Of a DNA stretch of 64,000 nt, positions 12,145 to 22,530 are shown piece by piece (position 1 is the first letter of the stretch; the number at the start of each line of letters is the position of its first letter). The notes below the pieces were generated by a model. It saw only the letters and a list, made by a program, of their open reading frames with translations, was not told the DNA's origin and searched no databases. Where the stretch lies: the NCBI GenBank assembly GCA_900618425.1, contig UZAN01040171.1, positions 1 to 64,000 of the forward strand, written 5' to 3'. The translations under genes were made by a program, and so were the position numbers. Origin of the DNA: Echinostoma caproni (taxonomy: Eukaryota > Platyhelminthes > Trematoda > Plagiorchiida > Echinostomatidae).

Positions 12145-13430
12145 TTGTGGAAAATTTACGGCTCACGCATCAGTTCTTGTCCCAAGGTTGATGCAATAAA
12201 TCATTTTGCTTCTGTATCTTCCTTAGGCTCCCTCCCACTTGGTTTTCTAATCCAAGATGCAATAAACTCTGTGTCTCCGTACGAGGTTCTCCACGTCTTG
12301 AGGGGACTGGAGGCCAACACAGCACAAAGTCCCGATCAATTAGCACCTCAGTTGTTAGACCCATGTACCGATCAGCTTGCCATACCTATTGCTGATTTGT
12401 TCAGTATGTGATTGCCATCCGGAACGATCCCCAATTGTTGGAGATCAGCCCGGATCAGATCAATCCAGAAGAAAGGATAGCGATATTTCCGTCCGATTGC
12501 TCGTATGTGTGCATTACTGGAAGCTTTTGGGAATGTGTTGCTGCGTCGCACGAGACCCCTATGTAACTCCCAGGATCCGGTACAGTTTGCCTATGAATTG
12601 CACTATCCACACTAAACGCTGTTGCTCATACTGTTCACCCTGTTGCATCCGTCATAGGCAATGGTGCAGGTACCGTTCGTTTGACGTTTCTTGATTATAC
12701 AAACGTCTTCGGTTCTTTCGACCGAATAATGCTAATTGAACGTCTTCCTGAATGTGGTCTGACACCTGAAGTCTTGAATATACTGATCGACTATTTCTCC
12801 CGTGGGACCCAGTTTACTTCACTGAATGGGGCATAGTCGTCTTCTATTAACATTGATACTGGTGTTTTCCATGATGCTATTTTGTCTCTTTATTCTTTTC
12901 TATTTACATACAAAATCTCTCCATTTCAAGTACCTTTATTGCATGCAAGTACGCTGATAATTTTTATTTGATTGCCCATCCCCCAGATCAGGTAGTGTTC
13001 GGCTTATCCAGGACAGCCTTGATGAACTTCACGATTAGCCCGTGCCCTGATACGTTGTACTTAACATCAATAAGTGCATTGAAGTTCCACTTAGTGTTTT
13101 ATTCGACTTTCGTTATCCTTCATTGGTAAGTAAATTTCCTTATCTTATAGTTAATAGTCAAAGCATCCCCCACTCTGTTTCCAATAAATACTGTGTTGTC
13201 ACCCAAACCCATAACCTGTCATGTCATCAGCTTTCTCACAGAAGCTCGAAAACTGTCTTTCTCAGAATACATCTTCAGGAAATTGGCCGTCCCACATAAT
13301 CTGATTCTTAAATTCGGGATTGCATGCATCATTCTATGCTGGTTTTACTGCTCCCAGTCCATAGTTTGACAGGAAAAGATTTCACTTTGTTTTCTAAACC
13401 TTTTGCAGTTCAAAGCGTCCGACTATCATT
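12145..13430 (+). pseudogene. LINE reverse transcriptase, broken
   Basis: The reverse-transcriptase part of the LINE spans several frames. Block order is right for CR1/Jockey elements: VLRGLEANTAQSPDQLAP (fingers), then FAYE.ALSTLNAVAHTV after a frameshift, motif A FLDYTNVFGSFDR, GVFHDAILSLYSF where GVPQGAILSP-type sequence is expected, and KYADNFYL at the catalytic box. The second palm aspartate of YADD is Asn here, which should abolish polymerisation even without the stops. A late block near 13315 (ACIILCWFYCSQS-like, with shifts) and GKDFTLFSKPFAV close the domain. Confidence 0.78.
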
Positions 13431-13500
13431 TCAAGATTTCTGAGCATCATTTCAAGCTGTCTTAGCATTATTTCAAGTTGTCTTGTTGACCTCATTAGCG
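13414..13500 (+). repeat. 21-bp tandem repeat, about 3 units
   Basis: Three units of the pattern ATCATTTCAAG.TGTC lie in the LINE sense orientation. In one frame they read IISRFLSIISSCLSIISSC and then continue into VDLISVDKPSSDV followed by TGA. The array sits directly downstream of the RT C-terminus, and the same junction occurs at 14.9 kb. Confidence 0.85.
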
Positions 13501-13600
13501 TTGACAAGCCTTCCAGCGATGTTTGAATGACCACCATGCATCGCAGATTTTTCCACCTCCCGATAGAATATGTGTGATTTCCACAATGACAGTCCTAGAG

Positions 13601-14640
13601 TTTGAGATAAAATGTGAATAACTCATTCTATACCGTTTATTCTTTCCTTCTTCTTGATCCTCATGCTCTGCCGGATTTTTGGCTGCCATTAAACACCACA
13701 CTTTACCTCCGTTTGTCCCTTACCCTCATTAATAGGTTCTCCAGTCCTGCCACCTCCTGTATTGGAATATTCACCTTCTCACATAAAAAAGCATAACGTG
13801 AGTTTTAGTGGGCCTTACAGCAGCAATGTTTTGACAATTGCGGTTCGTTTAACGTTGATCCAAATTTTTTAGAAAAATTGTACTGATATCTTAATACCTA
13901 CGAAGCTATCGAATAGTTTCACAATTTCTGATTGATGGTGGCATCGGTAATCACTATTTTAAGAACGACCTCGGTGGTGTTTCCATCGTGAAACTGAATA
14001 GAGAAATGAGACAATGGCAATAAGATTGTTCAACGCCAGTTTGTACTTACTACCAGTGAATGTCATACGTTAACCTAAATTCACCCGGTTTACTTCGTTT
14101 GATGGAAGTGTTTAAGTAATACTATATGATTCCAGCAATAAAGATTATCGAATTTAGAGCCGATACTCAGAAAAGTGCATTTTGGAAACATTCCAAATTT
14201 TATACTTATATTTTCCTATAAAATTTCATAACTCTTATCAAAATTGTGGCATCTTTCGACAGTCCTCGTTACTTTATTTCTATTACAGTTGGTTTGATAT
14301 GTTATTCTGTTCCAGATATATGGTCGAAATGGTCATTTTGATTGTTCAGTAATTGAAAGTGCTTTTGCGGTGGTAGCACAGAGATGGAAATTAACCTGAA
14401 ATGTTGAAGAAACTGGATGTGAATCTAGTCAACAGTGATGCGTACATCGATCAAGCATGGGCGATTGTTGTCCCCGATGCGACCGCTTGAAGTGTAGCTA
14501 ATGAATTCGATATCAGCGTCATGCTACGGGAGGTAAGCAATGGCTTAAGCGTTGATCGCCCATGAATCATTGGTATCACCGTAGAGGGATGAACACACAC
14601 ACACACAAACGCAGACGCGTAGGTGTACTTGCAAGATAAC
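13601..14640. other. Unrecognised sequence; short CA repeat near 14.6 kb
   Basis: No gene recognised. An (AC)n tract lies at about 14592-14607. The segment 14450-14650 directly abuts the minus-strand LINE end, and could be its 3' tail or an independent repeat. Confidence 0.45.
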
Positions 14641-14649
14641 CAATTAATA

Positions 14650-14975
14650 TACATGCCATGGGAATTGAGGCATGTGTGACTGAAGCACGTCTGACATCGT
14701 CCCCCTGCTCTTCCACGGAGGGTAGAGAAATCTGCGCCGCATGTTGGTCATCTAGACATCGTTGGAAGGCTTGTCAGCGCCGATAAGGTTAACGCGACAG
14801 CTTGAAATGATGCTCAGACAACTTGAAGTGATACCCGGACATTGTGACAATTTTTTATGGACACCTTAAAATGATATTCGGACAACTTGAATGGCAAAAA
14901 GGTTTAGATTTATTGAGTGCTTGTCCCGTCACAGTGGAATTGATAGAGTTATTTTGGTTGATTTTTTTAACTTTC
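14650..14975 (-). mobile_element. LINE 3' end with ~5 units of the 21-bp repeat
   Basis: A second minus-strand 3' end of the same LINE family. Reading down the minus strand: GQALNKSKPFC matches GKDFTLFSKPF of the 13.3 kb copy, then CPNIILRCP, then 21-bp units. One unit is 22 bp, which shifts the frame. The array then reads ITSSCLSIISSC and RVNLIGADKPSNDV followed by TAG, matching the end of the 13.4 kb copy nearly residue for residue. Downstream sequence around ATGCCATGGGAATTGAGGC matches the 3.0 kb copy. The copy is strongly 5'-truncated. Confidence 0.75.
14801..14906. repeat. 21-bp tandem repeat, about 5 units
   Basis: Unit starts at 14801, 14822, about 14843, 14865 and 14886; the third unit is 22 bp and the most diverged. 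The consensus matches the arrays at 2929-3075 and 13414-13500. Confidence 0.85.
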
Positions 14976-16205
14976 AAGCATGCTGACAGTCGTGATACCT
15001 TTATTGATAGGATAACACATGGTCGAGGACACTGTCTGCATCGAGAAATCATGAAATCCGAATTCCCGAAGTCGCTCTACATACCAAATCCTTTCTGATC
15101 ATACTTCTACATCTAGAAGTATTTTAATTCCATACCTTGCTTGGCTATGGGGTAATCATAATACAATTGTCAAACACCTCAGGGAACGACCCCTGCATTC
15201 ATGTTTCGCTCATTTACCATAGTACAGAATTTGCTACATTATGTTTTGTTCTTGATTACAATTTGTTTTATATATTTACAAACCACGTGGTAAATTGCTG
15301 AAAGTTCCCTCCTTGGGTGCGTAAATCCTTTCCTAACTTTATCTAACTGGACTTGATTACTGAAACTGTAGCACGCAGATGTAATGTGATTTTTTCTACG
15401 ATGGAAATGGTTACGTAATTATTAGATGAAACACAGTTTACATCTAGAGATTTTAAACGTTCTGAAAGTTTATCTTCAAAAATGTAACAATATAAATTGG
15501 AAACACGGCAGTCTGAGTTTGCTTGCTCTAGATAGCTATTTTAAGCTGATGTCATGGGGATGCGGAGGAGAGAGGGATAAGTGTAATTAGTAGGTGGAAG
15601 GTGAAAGGTCAAGCCAATACTGCTTTGTCCAACTGATCAGTTGCCATTGCTATCATCGTGCTTGCACGTGATGCAGTACTTCGTCAGCTTGGAATTGAAG
15701 AATCGATTCAACGTATGCAAACACGACAATCTTCAACCGACCTATGCCAAATTTTACGTGAGTATATCTGTAAGTCATTGTCAAATCCCCCTGGGAATCG
15801 TGTGTTCCAATAACATTACTTTTGTCTAATTTCCAAATTCTTTTCCCCCTCTGGCAGACTACTGGTGAATAGCTTTCCACTTTCGGAAAGGTAAATGTTT
15901 ATCTGATTTGAGGCCACCATTTTTCGCAACTCATCTTTTTGCCCAGATGTTAGTTCATCAAATCCAGTGTTCACCCGGGGACCACCAGACTTCAAATTCA
16001 CTCCTGTTAGAGCCCGCCTGTCATCCCGTCTGTGCCCTGAGCTCCAAACCCATCATCCTGATCAGTGATATGCGTTTTGTGCTGAATAGTTGTTCACGCT
16101 CAGGCGACCCCAAAACAACTGTTTCAGGATTTTTCACATGTTTCCTTAAGAGAGTGTTAGTCTTTTCTTTCTTTTCATTTATACTTCCCTTTTTTAAATA
16201 TGCAC
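14976..16205. other. Unrecognised sequence
   Basis: Short frames at 15641-15880 and 15908-16282 have no family motif; the latter overlaps the hairpin at 16.2 kb. Nothing further recognised. Confidence 0.45.
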
Positions 16206-16211
16206 TGATAC

Positions 16212-16391
16212 ATTGTGAGTGTTATAGTGTTAATAACACAGCGATGTCGGTAGAGAATTATATTACGGAGAATCGGTTGTAAACCGATTGTTAAACCTGC
16301 ACTGAGAAAGGTTACCCACGGCAACCGAAACGTCGTCGAATATAATTCTCTACAGACATCACTGTGTTATTAATACTTTAACACTCACAAT
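16212..16391. repeat. Long hairpin with hammerhead-like loop
   Basis: Two 53-bp arms (16212-16264 and 16339-16391) are inverted copies with about four mismatches. The 74-bp loop contains a perfect 8-bp hairpin (AATCGGTT/AACCGATT, 16271-16289) and then CTGAGAAA, a GGTT...AACC stem and GAAAC (16302-16331). CUGA(NGA)-stem-GAAAC is the core order of a hammerhead ribozyme, and PLEs are known to carry such motifs near their ends. Here the usual CTGATGA reads CTGAGAA, so self-cleavage is doubtful. No PLE coding sequence is directly attached. Confidence 0.6.
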
Positions 16392-16471
16392 AAAACAACA
16401 CATGGCTCATCGATTTTTCGATACACTTCTCATATCACTTGGTCACGATGTGTTAAAAATGCACTGATACA

Positions 16472-16613
16472 ATTTTCAGGAAGAGGGAAGCTGCCAATCA
16501 AAGGGGTGCCCTTGCCACATACAAATGGGGAAAGTCATGTGATGCTGGTGGGATTCGAATACTCGTCCTCCGGGGTGTTAATTTGGTGACGTTACCATCG
16601 GGCCACCACCGCC
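16472..16613 (-). mobile_element. tRNA-derived SINE, family C
   Basis: Minus-strand copy with a better-preserved head than the one at 4.3 kb. It reads GGCGGTGGTGGCCCGATGG (A-box region), then GAGTATTCGAATCCCACC (B box), then a body ending at CCTGAAAATT. The pairwise match to 4321-4437 supports a dispersed family. Confidence 0.68.
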
Positions 16614-16619
16614 TCATTT

Positions 16620-17060
16620 GTTGTTTGACCCGGTAGTAAAACTAGATGAACTACGGATTGTATGTAAAGTCGGAGTCAGACAAACCCGAATAATTGATCT
16701 AGCATCATTAACAAAATTGTTGAGAGTTCTGTGCTGGTTAAACCATTTTTTACAAATAAACGGGTAGAAAATAATCATTAAAGAAACTTCTCGGTCGCAT
16801 TAAAGCTGTTTTAGTCATTGTGGTGGTAAATTGACAGGAAATCAAATAATTCATCTTACGGTTATTATTACAATTTTTATCAAGTTTTAACACACTGGGA
16901 TATACTCATAACACAAGCAGTGCACATATCACCCCGATTGGGGTACAACGCCTTTGGGCGATCACTCTGGTCCATAAGCCAGTAAAGGTGATTTGGTCAA
17001 TCGGAGCCACGAGAACCAATATTAACCGCCTTATATACAATAAGTTTTCGAAAAAGATAT
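16620..17060. other. Unrecognised sequence
   Basis: Nothing recognised apart from a GC-richer patch at about 16920-17030. Confidence 0.45.
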
Positions 17061-17064
17061 CCAA

Positions 17065-17168
17065 GGAACTTTGTTTATAAAGATCGGACAACTTGGTTGG
17101 AATTGAACCTATGCATGGAAAATGCTTACGTCCGTGCCTAACCTTGTTATCCAGCTAGGCGAAAGGAA
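17065..17168 (-). mobile_element. Possible tRNA-derived SINE head
   Basis: On the minus strand GCCTAGCTGGATAACAAGG resembles an A-box region and GGTTCAATTCC a B box, at a tRNA-like distance. No second copy was found in the window, and no complete cloverleaf can be drawn. It may be a single SINE copy or a decayed tRNA pseudogene. Confidence 0.33.
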
Positions 17169-17169
17169 A

Positions 17170-17765
17170 GCTGCCTAGACAAGCAGGCAACGCCCATATG
17201 TTCGTTCAAATTCCACTAAGTTTATCCATTTCTTCGGAACTAATGCATGCAGAAGAAATTCAGGAAATCTGCCAAAGAAGCAGATTTGAACAACAACCCG
17301 GTGATTTTCTGCTACCGATGAATCATTAGGGATATTAAATCTATTAACACACATCAACAGAGAAAAAAACCATTGCTTCAAGTCATAACCTTTTAAAATC
17401 CCTACTGTTTGTTCAAGTTCGATACCAGCCAGATCTTCAGGTGCACCTAAGAAGAAAGCATACGTGATGAGAATACATGAAGAGACTTATGAACGACTCT
17501 TTTCCGAAACTGAAACGATTTCCTGGTATCTGCCGTCCAGTGTAATACACGTGTTGTCATCTCACTCATTCCGGTGTTGGTCTTCCCTGCTCGAATCCGA
17601 GTTCCTATCTTATACGATAGGTCTAACCCGATGGGTCATGCAATTGGTATAATCTCTCGCTCAGTGGATCAACTCAAAGAATCTGTACCCACATTAAAAA
17701 TTAAATTTAAATTTAAATTAAATTTTGTCTATGAATGCAATTCCAGTTTCAATTGTCCGAATATT
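17170..17765. other. Unrecognised sequence with an AT-only tract
   Basis: A near-palindromic A/T-only tract (AAATTTAAATTTAAATT type) lies at about 17696-17725. No gene was recognised. Confidence 0.45.
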
Positions 17766-17780
17766 TCATCCACACCCACT

Positions 17781-17845
17781 GTGAGAAAACACAAAGTAGC
17801 GAACAAGCTCGTTTGCGGTGATTCTTCTACAGGCTAATACATCAT
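17781..17845 (+). mobile_element. Short PLE fragment, plus strand
   Basis: This 65-bp segment reads RKHKVANKLVCGDSST on the plus strand and is nearly identical (about two mismatches) to the reverse complement of 19747-19811 inside the minus-strand PLE. Similarity stops sharply at both ends. It is either an inverted fragment of a second PLE copy or a rearrangement product of the neighbouring one. Confidence 0.72.
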
Positions 17846-18466
17846 CAAACTGTTTCGCAGGAGGGGGGGGGGAAAGATCAAGACAAGTTGGAAAAGAGCT
17901 AATCAGCACTCCAGTTCCATGACCGGATGTCGCTCACACTTTGTTCCTCACACATGCGCACTTGTTTGGGTCATTAGGGGCGGGTGGGGGGATGGCTGTG
18001 TCGTGTGTGGTGTTGGCCATTGAAGACCGAGTGTTCTTACGAATTGTTTTTGGGAGCATAGGGGGGATTATGTGGGTGGATTTCGATCGCTTTCGCTATG
18101 GCCAAAATGCGACTCCTAATCCTCTTAGATCGGTGGGTGCGAACCAAGTAGAGGGGTCGAAACGCCTCGGCCACATTAATTACACTAGGTGTGAAACGAT
18201 TGAGCTGTTAATGGTCCTAATTACTCAACAGTTCAATCAGGCCGGGTGATGCTCACGGACTCGCTCAGATAAACGTCTGCTCGTGCGACCAATGTACCTT
18301 GCCCCACAAGAACAGGTAAATAGGTATACACAGAAAGAGACGGCAAAAACAGGCAATTTATCTTTGAGTTGAAAGCACAGAGTGGCCTGGAGATGAACAT
18401 AATTCGTAGTTTTGCAGCATGGAATGCCTTTTCAACAACTGTATTGAGTTTGCGTGTCACCATTTC

Positions 18467-18942
18467 NNNNNNNNNNNNNNNNNNNNNNNNNNNNNNNNNN
18501 NNNNNNNNNNNNNNNNNNNNNNNNNNNNNNNNNNNNNNNNNNNNNNNNNNNNNNNNNNNNNNNNNNNNNNNNNNNNNNNNNNNNNNNNNNNNNNNNNNNN
18601 NNNNNNNNNNNNNNNNNNNNNNNNNNNNNNNNNNNNNNNNNNNNNNNNNNNNNNNNNNNNNNNNNNNNNNNNNNNNNNNNNNNNNNNNNNNNNNNNNNNN
18701 NNNNNNNNNNNNNNNNNNNNNNNNNNNNNNNNNNNNNNNNNNNNNNNNNNNNNNNNNNNNNNNNNNNNNNNNNNNNNNNNNNNNNNNNNNNNNNNNNNNN
18801 NNNNNNNNNNNNNNNNNNNNNNNNNNNNNNNNNNNNNNNNNNNNNNNNNNNNNNNNNNNNNNNNNNNNNNNNNNNNNNNNNNNNNNNNNNNNNNNNNNNN
18901 NNNNNNNNNNNNNNNNNNNNNNNNNNNNNNNNNNNNNNNNNN
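18467..18942. other. Assembly gap (476 N)
   Basis: A run of 476 unknown bases inside PLE B. Frames drawn through it are artefacts. The left edge (18393-18466) and right edge (18943-19016) are direct repeats of about 74 bp with roughly 80% identity. Confidence 0.99.
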
Positions 18943-19373
18943 ATGAACATAATACGCAGTTTAGCTGCGGGGAATGATTTTTCTACAACTGTACAGAGCT
19001 TACGTGTCATCGTACCGGCAGTCGTGTCGACCTTGAAAGGTAGCGATATGTAAACCGGTTTCTTCTTCGCAGTTATAGTCTTATTTGGCAACCGGTGACG
19101 ACCCAGAATGTTGTCCACAAATCGCACGGCGTATTCGTTTTGAAGGAAAACATCTCGAATAAATCTCAGTTCTGCATCAATGGTATCGTCCGTACATGTT
19201 CTTCGCGCTCTGGTAGCGAGGCAATGAATCAGGTTTCTTTTCCGTTCCAAAGGCACATAGCTTCTGAAATGGATATACTGATTGTTCCACGATGGCGTCC
19301 TGTGGATGGCGCGTTGGATAGTTCCGTCTGATCGATTACTTAGTAGAACATCCAGAAATGCAAGCTGCTCATT
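18943..19373 (-). pseudogene. PLE linker region, partial
   Basis: The linker between the RT and nuclease domains, read on the minus strand. It begins just after a stop near 19375 with NEQLAFLDVLLSNR, then IHRTPSWNNQYIHFRSY, LERKRNLIHCLATRARR, RFVDNILGRHRLPNK and KKPVYISLPFKV, and ends in TRKLCTVVEKSFPAAKLRIMF at the gap. This is the best-preserved stretch of element sequence in the window, which suggests a younger insertion than the surrounding LINEs. Confidence 0.85.
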
Positions 19374-19650
19374 CTATTCGTTCTCTAGAGTAAACTTAAT
19401 GTTTGGATAAGCTGAATTAAATTCTTTCAAGAGTCTTGACAGATGCACATTCTCATTGACAAACCACAAAATGTCATCCACATAGCGCTTGTAAAATGTG
19501 CAACGATCTATTGTTCGTTTTAGGATGTTATTCTCCAGTTTTTCCATGAAGATATCAGCGAACAATGGACCCAGAGGAGATCACACTGCTACTCCATCTA
19601 CTTGGCGATATACTTCATCATTGAATTTGAATTGTACATTGTGTGCAAAA
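19374..19650 (-). pseudogene. PLE reverse transcriptase palm, broken
   Basis: The minus strand reads VDGVAV*SPLGPLFADIFME and then YKRYVDDILWFV, two palm blocks of the Penelope-type RT. The catalytic YVDD is intact. A stop codon replaces the glycine normally found before SPLGP, and another stop follows TLENE at about 19375. The RT is related to telomerase RT by family. Confidence 0.85.
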
Positions 19651-20010
19651 GTATAGTAATTGTTTGAGATCACTAACTGGCATTCCAACTTCACAATTAT
19701 TGCTTTGCATTTAGTCACATACGATTTCAACAGTTTGACATAAATTGTGATGTATTAAGCTGTAGAAGAATCACCGCAAACGAGCTTGTTCGCTACTTTG
19801 TGTTTTCTCACAATTCTAGTTTTATCTGGCAGTGTGTGGGCATGTGTTGGTGTCCCTTCACATACAACGTTGTTGACAAGGTAACGCATCGTTTGGTCTA
19901 CACACTGATTCAAAATTAGTGACTTGCATACGACTGGATCGTCAACTATTGCTTTGCCGAACCCTAGGTTTTGATATTCAATAGAATTAAATATAATCCA
20001 TAGTGTTCAA

Positions 20011-22115
20011 TTCTGAAAATAATTTGAAAATACGTTGATTAGTGACGTCGTACAATATCACGTCGACGTCATTATCTTTTGTATAATTAACCGATAATTA
20101 CTCAAATTTCTCTTCCGATACTTGCTAGAACATGTTGGCTTGTGAAACCCGACCGGTGTATTGATTCTGCATACGTGCACACGATCACACACACACACAC
20201 AAGTAGAAACAGCCGGCTAGGAAATTGTCGGTCATGGTGCATGGATGCGTGCATGCTGCGATCAAGTGTTCTAATGTTGTGAACTAACAGTAATGTTTCA
20301 GCACCAATATGTTGACTATAAATCCAGTCATCTGGTGTGGATAACGATTCTGGTTTATTGCCACGTCTGCATCGGATCGATGGTGTCCAAGCTACACTTT
20401 GTACCGAGTGAATACCTTCATTTACGGACTGTAAGCTCCTCAACTACTTAGTCAATCAGCAAAGAACACACTGCTATTTACGGTTGACTGAGATGAAAGC
20501 GATTGATAACAAGCATCACTGCTACGCAGAAAGACAGTGAGAAAGTAACAAACACCAAAACCTAGCGTGGTTAATTGTTCATGCGTGCTTCTACGTTTGA
20601 CTTATTTAAATTTTAGTAATGCCACATTGGTATGTCTTCTCTCAGTTTAAATGCTTCGGAGGTCTGTATATCACACGAGTGGGGCTGGGGTAAATTGGCA
20701 GGCAGCGATTACATGAAATCTACGGAATTGTCCGGTAGTATACAAAATAAAATATGCTAGTGACCAAAAGAATCATGGTAGTAGTGATTGGGTTCCAACC
20801 ACTAAGGCACCTCAGGAACATGATCAGATTTGATGTGGGGCTTTATGCGCACATTTAAATGCTTACATACACAGAGACACCGGGAATCTGTAAAACGTTC
20901 CTGGAGATGTTGTACTCATTACTTTCAAAACATCGACTCCGTACGATGATGTACACATTTGGTCTGGTCAAACTAACAGTGTCTCGCCCATGAGCGAATC
21001 ATGGAATTTCTATTTTTCATAAAGACCATTGTACCTTGAATTATTCGGCACAAAGTTTGAACTCAGACGCTTGTTTATCTATATATATATATATATATAT
21101 AAGTGTTTGATAGTTATCAGTTATCTCAAAGTTAAATGTTCCAAAACAAACGTCATTCTTTCGGTCGTTCAGAGTAGTTTACTGCCAATTCATAGCATCA
21201 TTTCGCCACTCATGATCAACGCATCACGATGCATAAGACGACCTTTAAACCGTTAACTAACAATTATAGTTTATTGGCAGGTGTTCAGTTATGAATTTAT
21301 CAATCACTCTTTCCACGCATATTTTAGAGCGTGTTATAGAAACACTGTACTGGGCCATTTGGAATCCTTCCGATTGCTTTGTCCTAAATGTTAGATTCTC
21401 ATCGTGTTATTCAACAACATTACTCTGCAAATTACAACCTCTTTTAGAAAGAATCTAATGATAATAATCTAATAAAAGAATCTGATAAGTATCGGCAATT
21501 TTTATTTAATTTCATTTATTGATTTAATCATGAAATTCATTGATGAATACAGGTCGTCCTTTGCAAGGTCTACTCGTTGAATACGGGAGGCTCATTCACA
21601 CTGCTTCCACAATCATATATACCAGGGTCGTTCTCATAATTGTTAATGATCTGTTTTCCGACTAATTCTATCCCGCCTTATTCTCAACAAGAAGTACGTT
21701 ATCCCATATCTGGCATTCAGTCGGAGAGAGTGAGACTTGCCGACGAATTTCGGTCTGTTTATGCTGTTTTTATCGTTTATTTTCTTTCTAGAATTAAAGC
21801 GTAGGACCAAAGCTTAAAATATTTGATTCACATAAGAGCAACGAAGTTCCTCGGCAGTGGGCAATGAGAAGGGAACTACAGTTATGAGCGCCTTCTTCAC
21901 TTCGTTCACATCCGGACTGTTGCACTCGGTAAATCTGAGGCTTTCAGGGATTCACGGTGATCTAGAAATATGCACCATGTACTTCACCCATACGGTCATA
22001 TCACACTCAATTTAACGGGAAGTTTCACGAGCATAGAAACAGATAGATTGATATGAGACAAATGGAATTTGGTTTTTCACCTTCGATTCATTTGTTAAAT
22101 GTACACAATTTCATC
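20011..22115. other. Unrecognised sequence with simple repeats
   Basis: Contains a CA tract at about 20186-20202 and a TA tract at 21079-21102. A frame at 20102-20443 on the minus strand is moderately long but crosses the CA tract and has no recognised motif. Confidence 0.45.
21079..21102. repeat. (TA)n microsatellite
   Basis: About twelve uninterrupted TA units. Confidence 0.95.
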
Positions 22116-22121
22116 ACAATT

Positions 22122-22230
22122 TCATCAACATAAGAAGACATATGTGGGCAGAATGGATATTGGCCATCAATTTCGTGTGCTCTCATTCAGCTGTAAACGC
22201 ACATTTATATAATCATGCAAACGAAACAAA
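22122..22230. repeat. Left inverted-repeat arm
   Basis: Pairs with 22741-22850. The match ends at about ACGAAACAAA, just before the nuclease frame. Confidence 0.85.
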
Positions 22231-22257
22231 GGACGTACAATGCCGCAAGACTAATGA

Positions 22258-22530
22258 TTGTCTATGGGAAGTTTCGTTGTCTCACGCACTAATCTGGATC
22301 GAAAAGACGTTAGTGTTACCTCCAAATGCATGTATTTATTTCAATGTACCTGCGGTAGGGGGTACATCGGAAGGACAGAACGTCATTTATCAACCAGAAT
22401 GTGTGAAAATATTCCGAAACACATTGGTCTTTGTGGAGGGAAAATGCTATCTAGTGCGATTGCCCGTCATTTGTTGGGTTCCGGTCACCATGTGGATGCA
22501 CCCAAAGCGTTTCGAGCCATTGCGAGGTAG
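22258..22530 (+). pseudogene. GIY-YIG endonuclease domain
   Basis: A 90-codon open frame reads CMYLFQCTCGRGYIGRTERH, which is the PLE form of the GIY-YIG motif (a YLF...YIG pair with the CxC insert characteristic of Penelope nucleases). It continues into LSTRMCENIPKHIG and SSAIARHLLGSGHHVDAPKAF, where the His residues typical of the PLE nuclease are found. It ends in a stop before the usual C-terminal HNPPLC-type segment. The nuclease core is the least damaged in the window, but it has no promoter, start context or RT partner in view. Confidence 0.82.

Larger units (their letters stand above)
10986..13600 (+). mobile_element. CR1/Jockey-type LINE, decayed
   Basis: A degenerate non-LTR retrotransposon on the plus strand. 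From 5' to 3' I see: a frame at 10986-11234 that may belong to its upstream part; an endonuclease patch at 11553-11650 (TDIDDDFFGVDGFDIFR); RT fingers at 12145-12411; palm motif A, FLDYTNVFGSFDR, near 12687; the palm box as YADN at 12950; a thumb with VSNKYCVVTQTHNLS near 13167-13211; and a C-terminus at 13330-13500 that runs into 21-bp repeats. Frames shift repeatedly and carry stops. Such elements reverse-transcribe their RNA at an endonuclease nick; this copy cannot. N bases lie at 11658 and 11841. The 5' boundary is not resolved. Confidence 0.8.
17940..20010 (-). mobile_element. Penelope-like element B (RT + GIY-YIG), gapped
   Basis: The most complete PLE in the window. On the minus strand from high to low coordinate: an N-terminal part near 19750-20000; the RT block GVAV*SPLGP near 19600 (a stop where Gly is usual); YVDDI at 19472-19487; a linker with LERKRNLIHCLATRARR at 19256-18943; a 476-N gap; then linker again, the GIY-YIG core CSCGARYIGRT at 18272-18310, and a C-terminal HNPPLCSQKQFV. 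PLEs prime reverse transcription at a nick made by this nuclease. In-frame stops near 19375 and 19590 and several in the nuclease show decay. The two sides of the gap repeat the same linker segment, so they probably come from two copies. Confidence 0.85.

Noticed and set aside
18369..19256. Long open frames of 175-274 codons on both strands.
   Set aside because: They run through 476 Ns; only the flanking PLE parts are real sequence.
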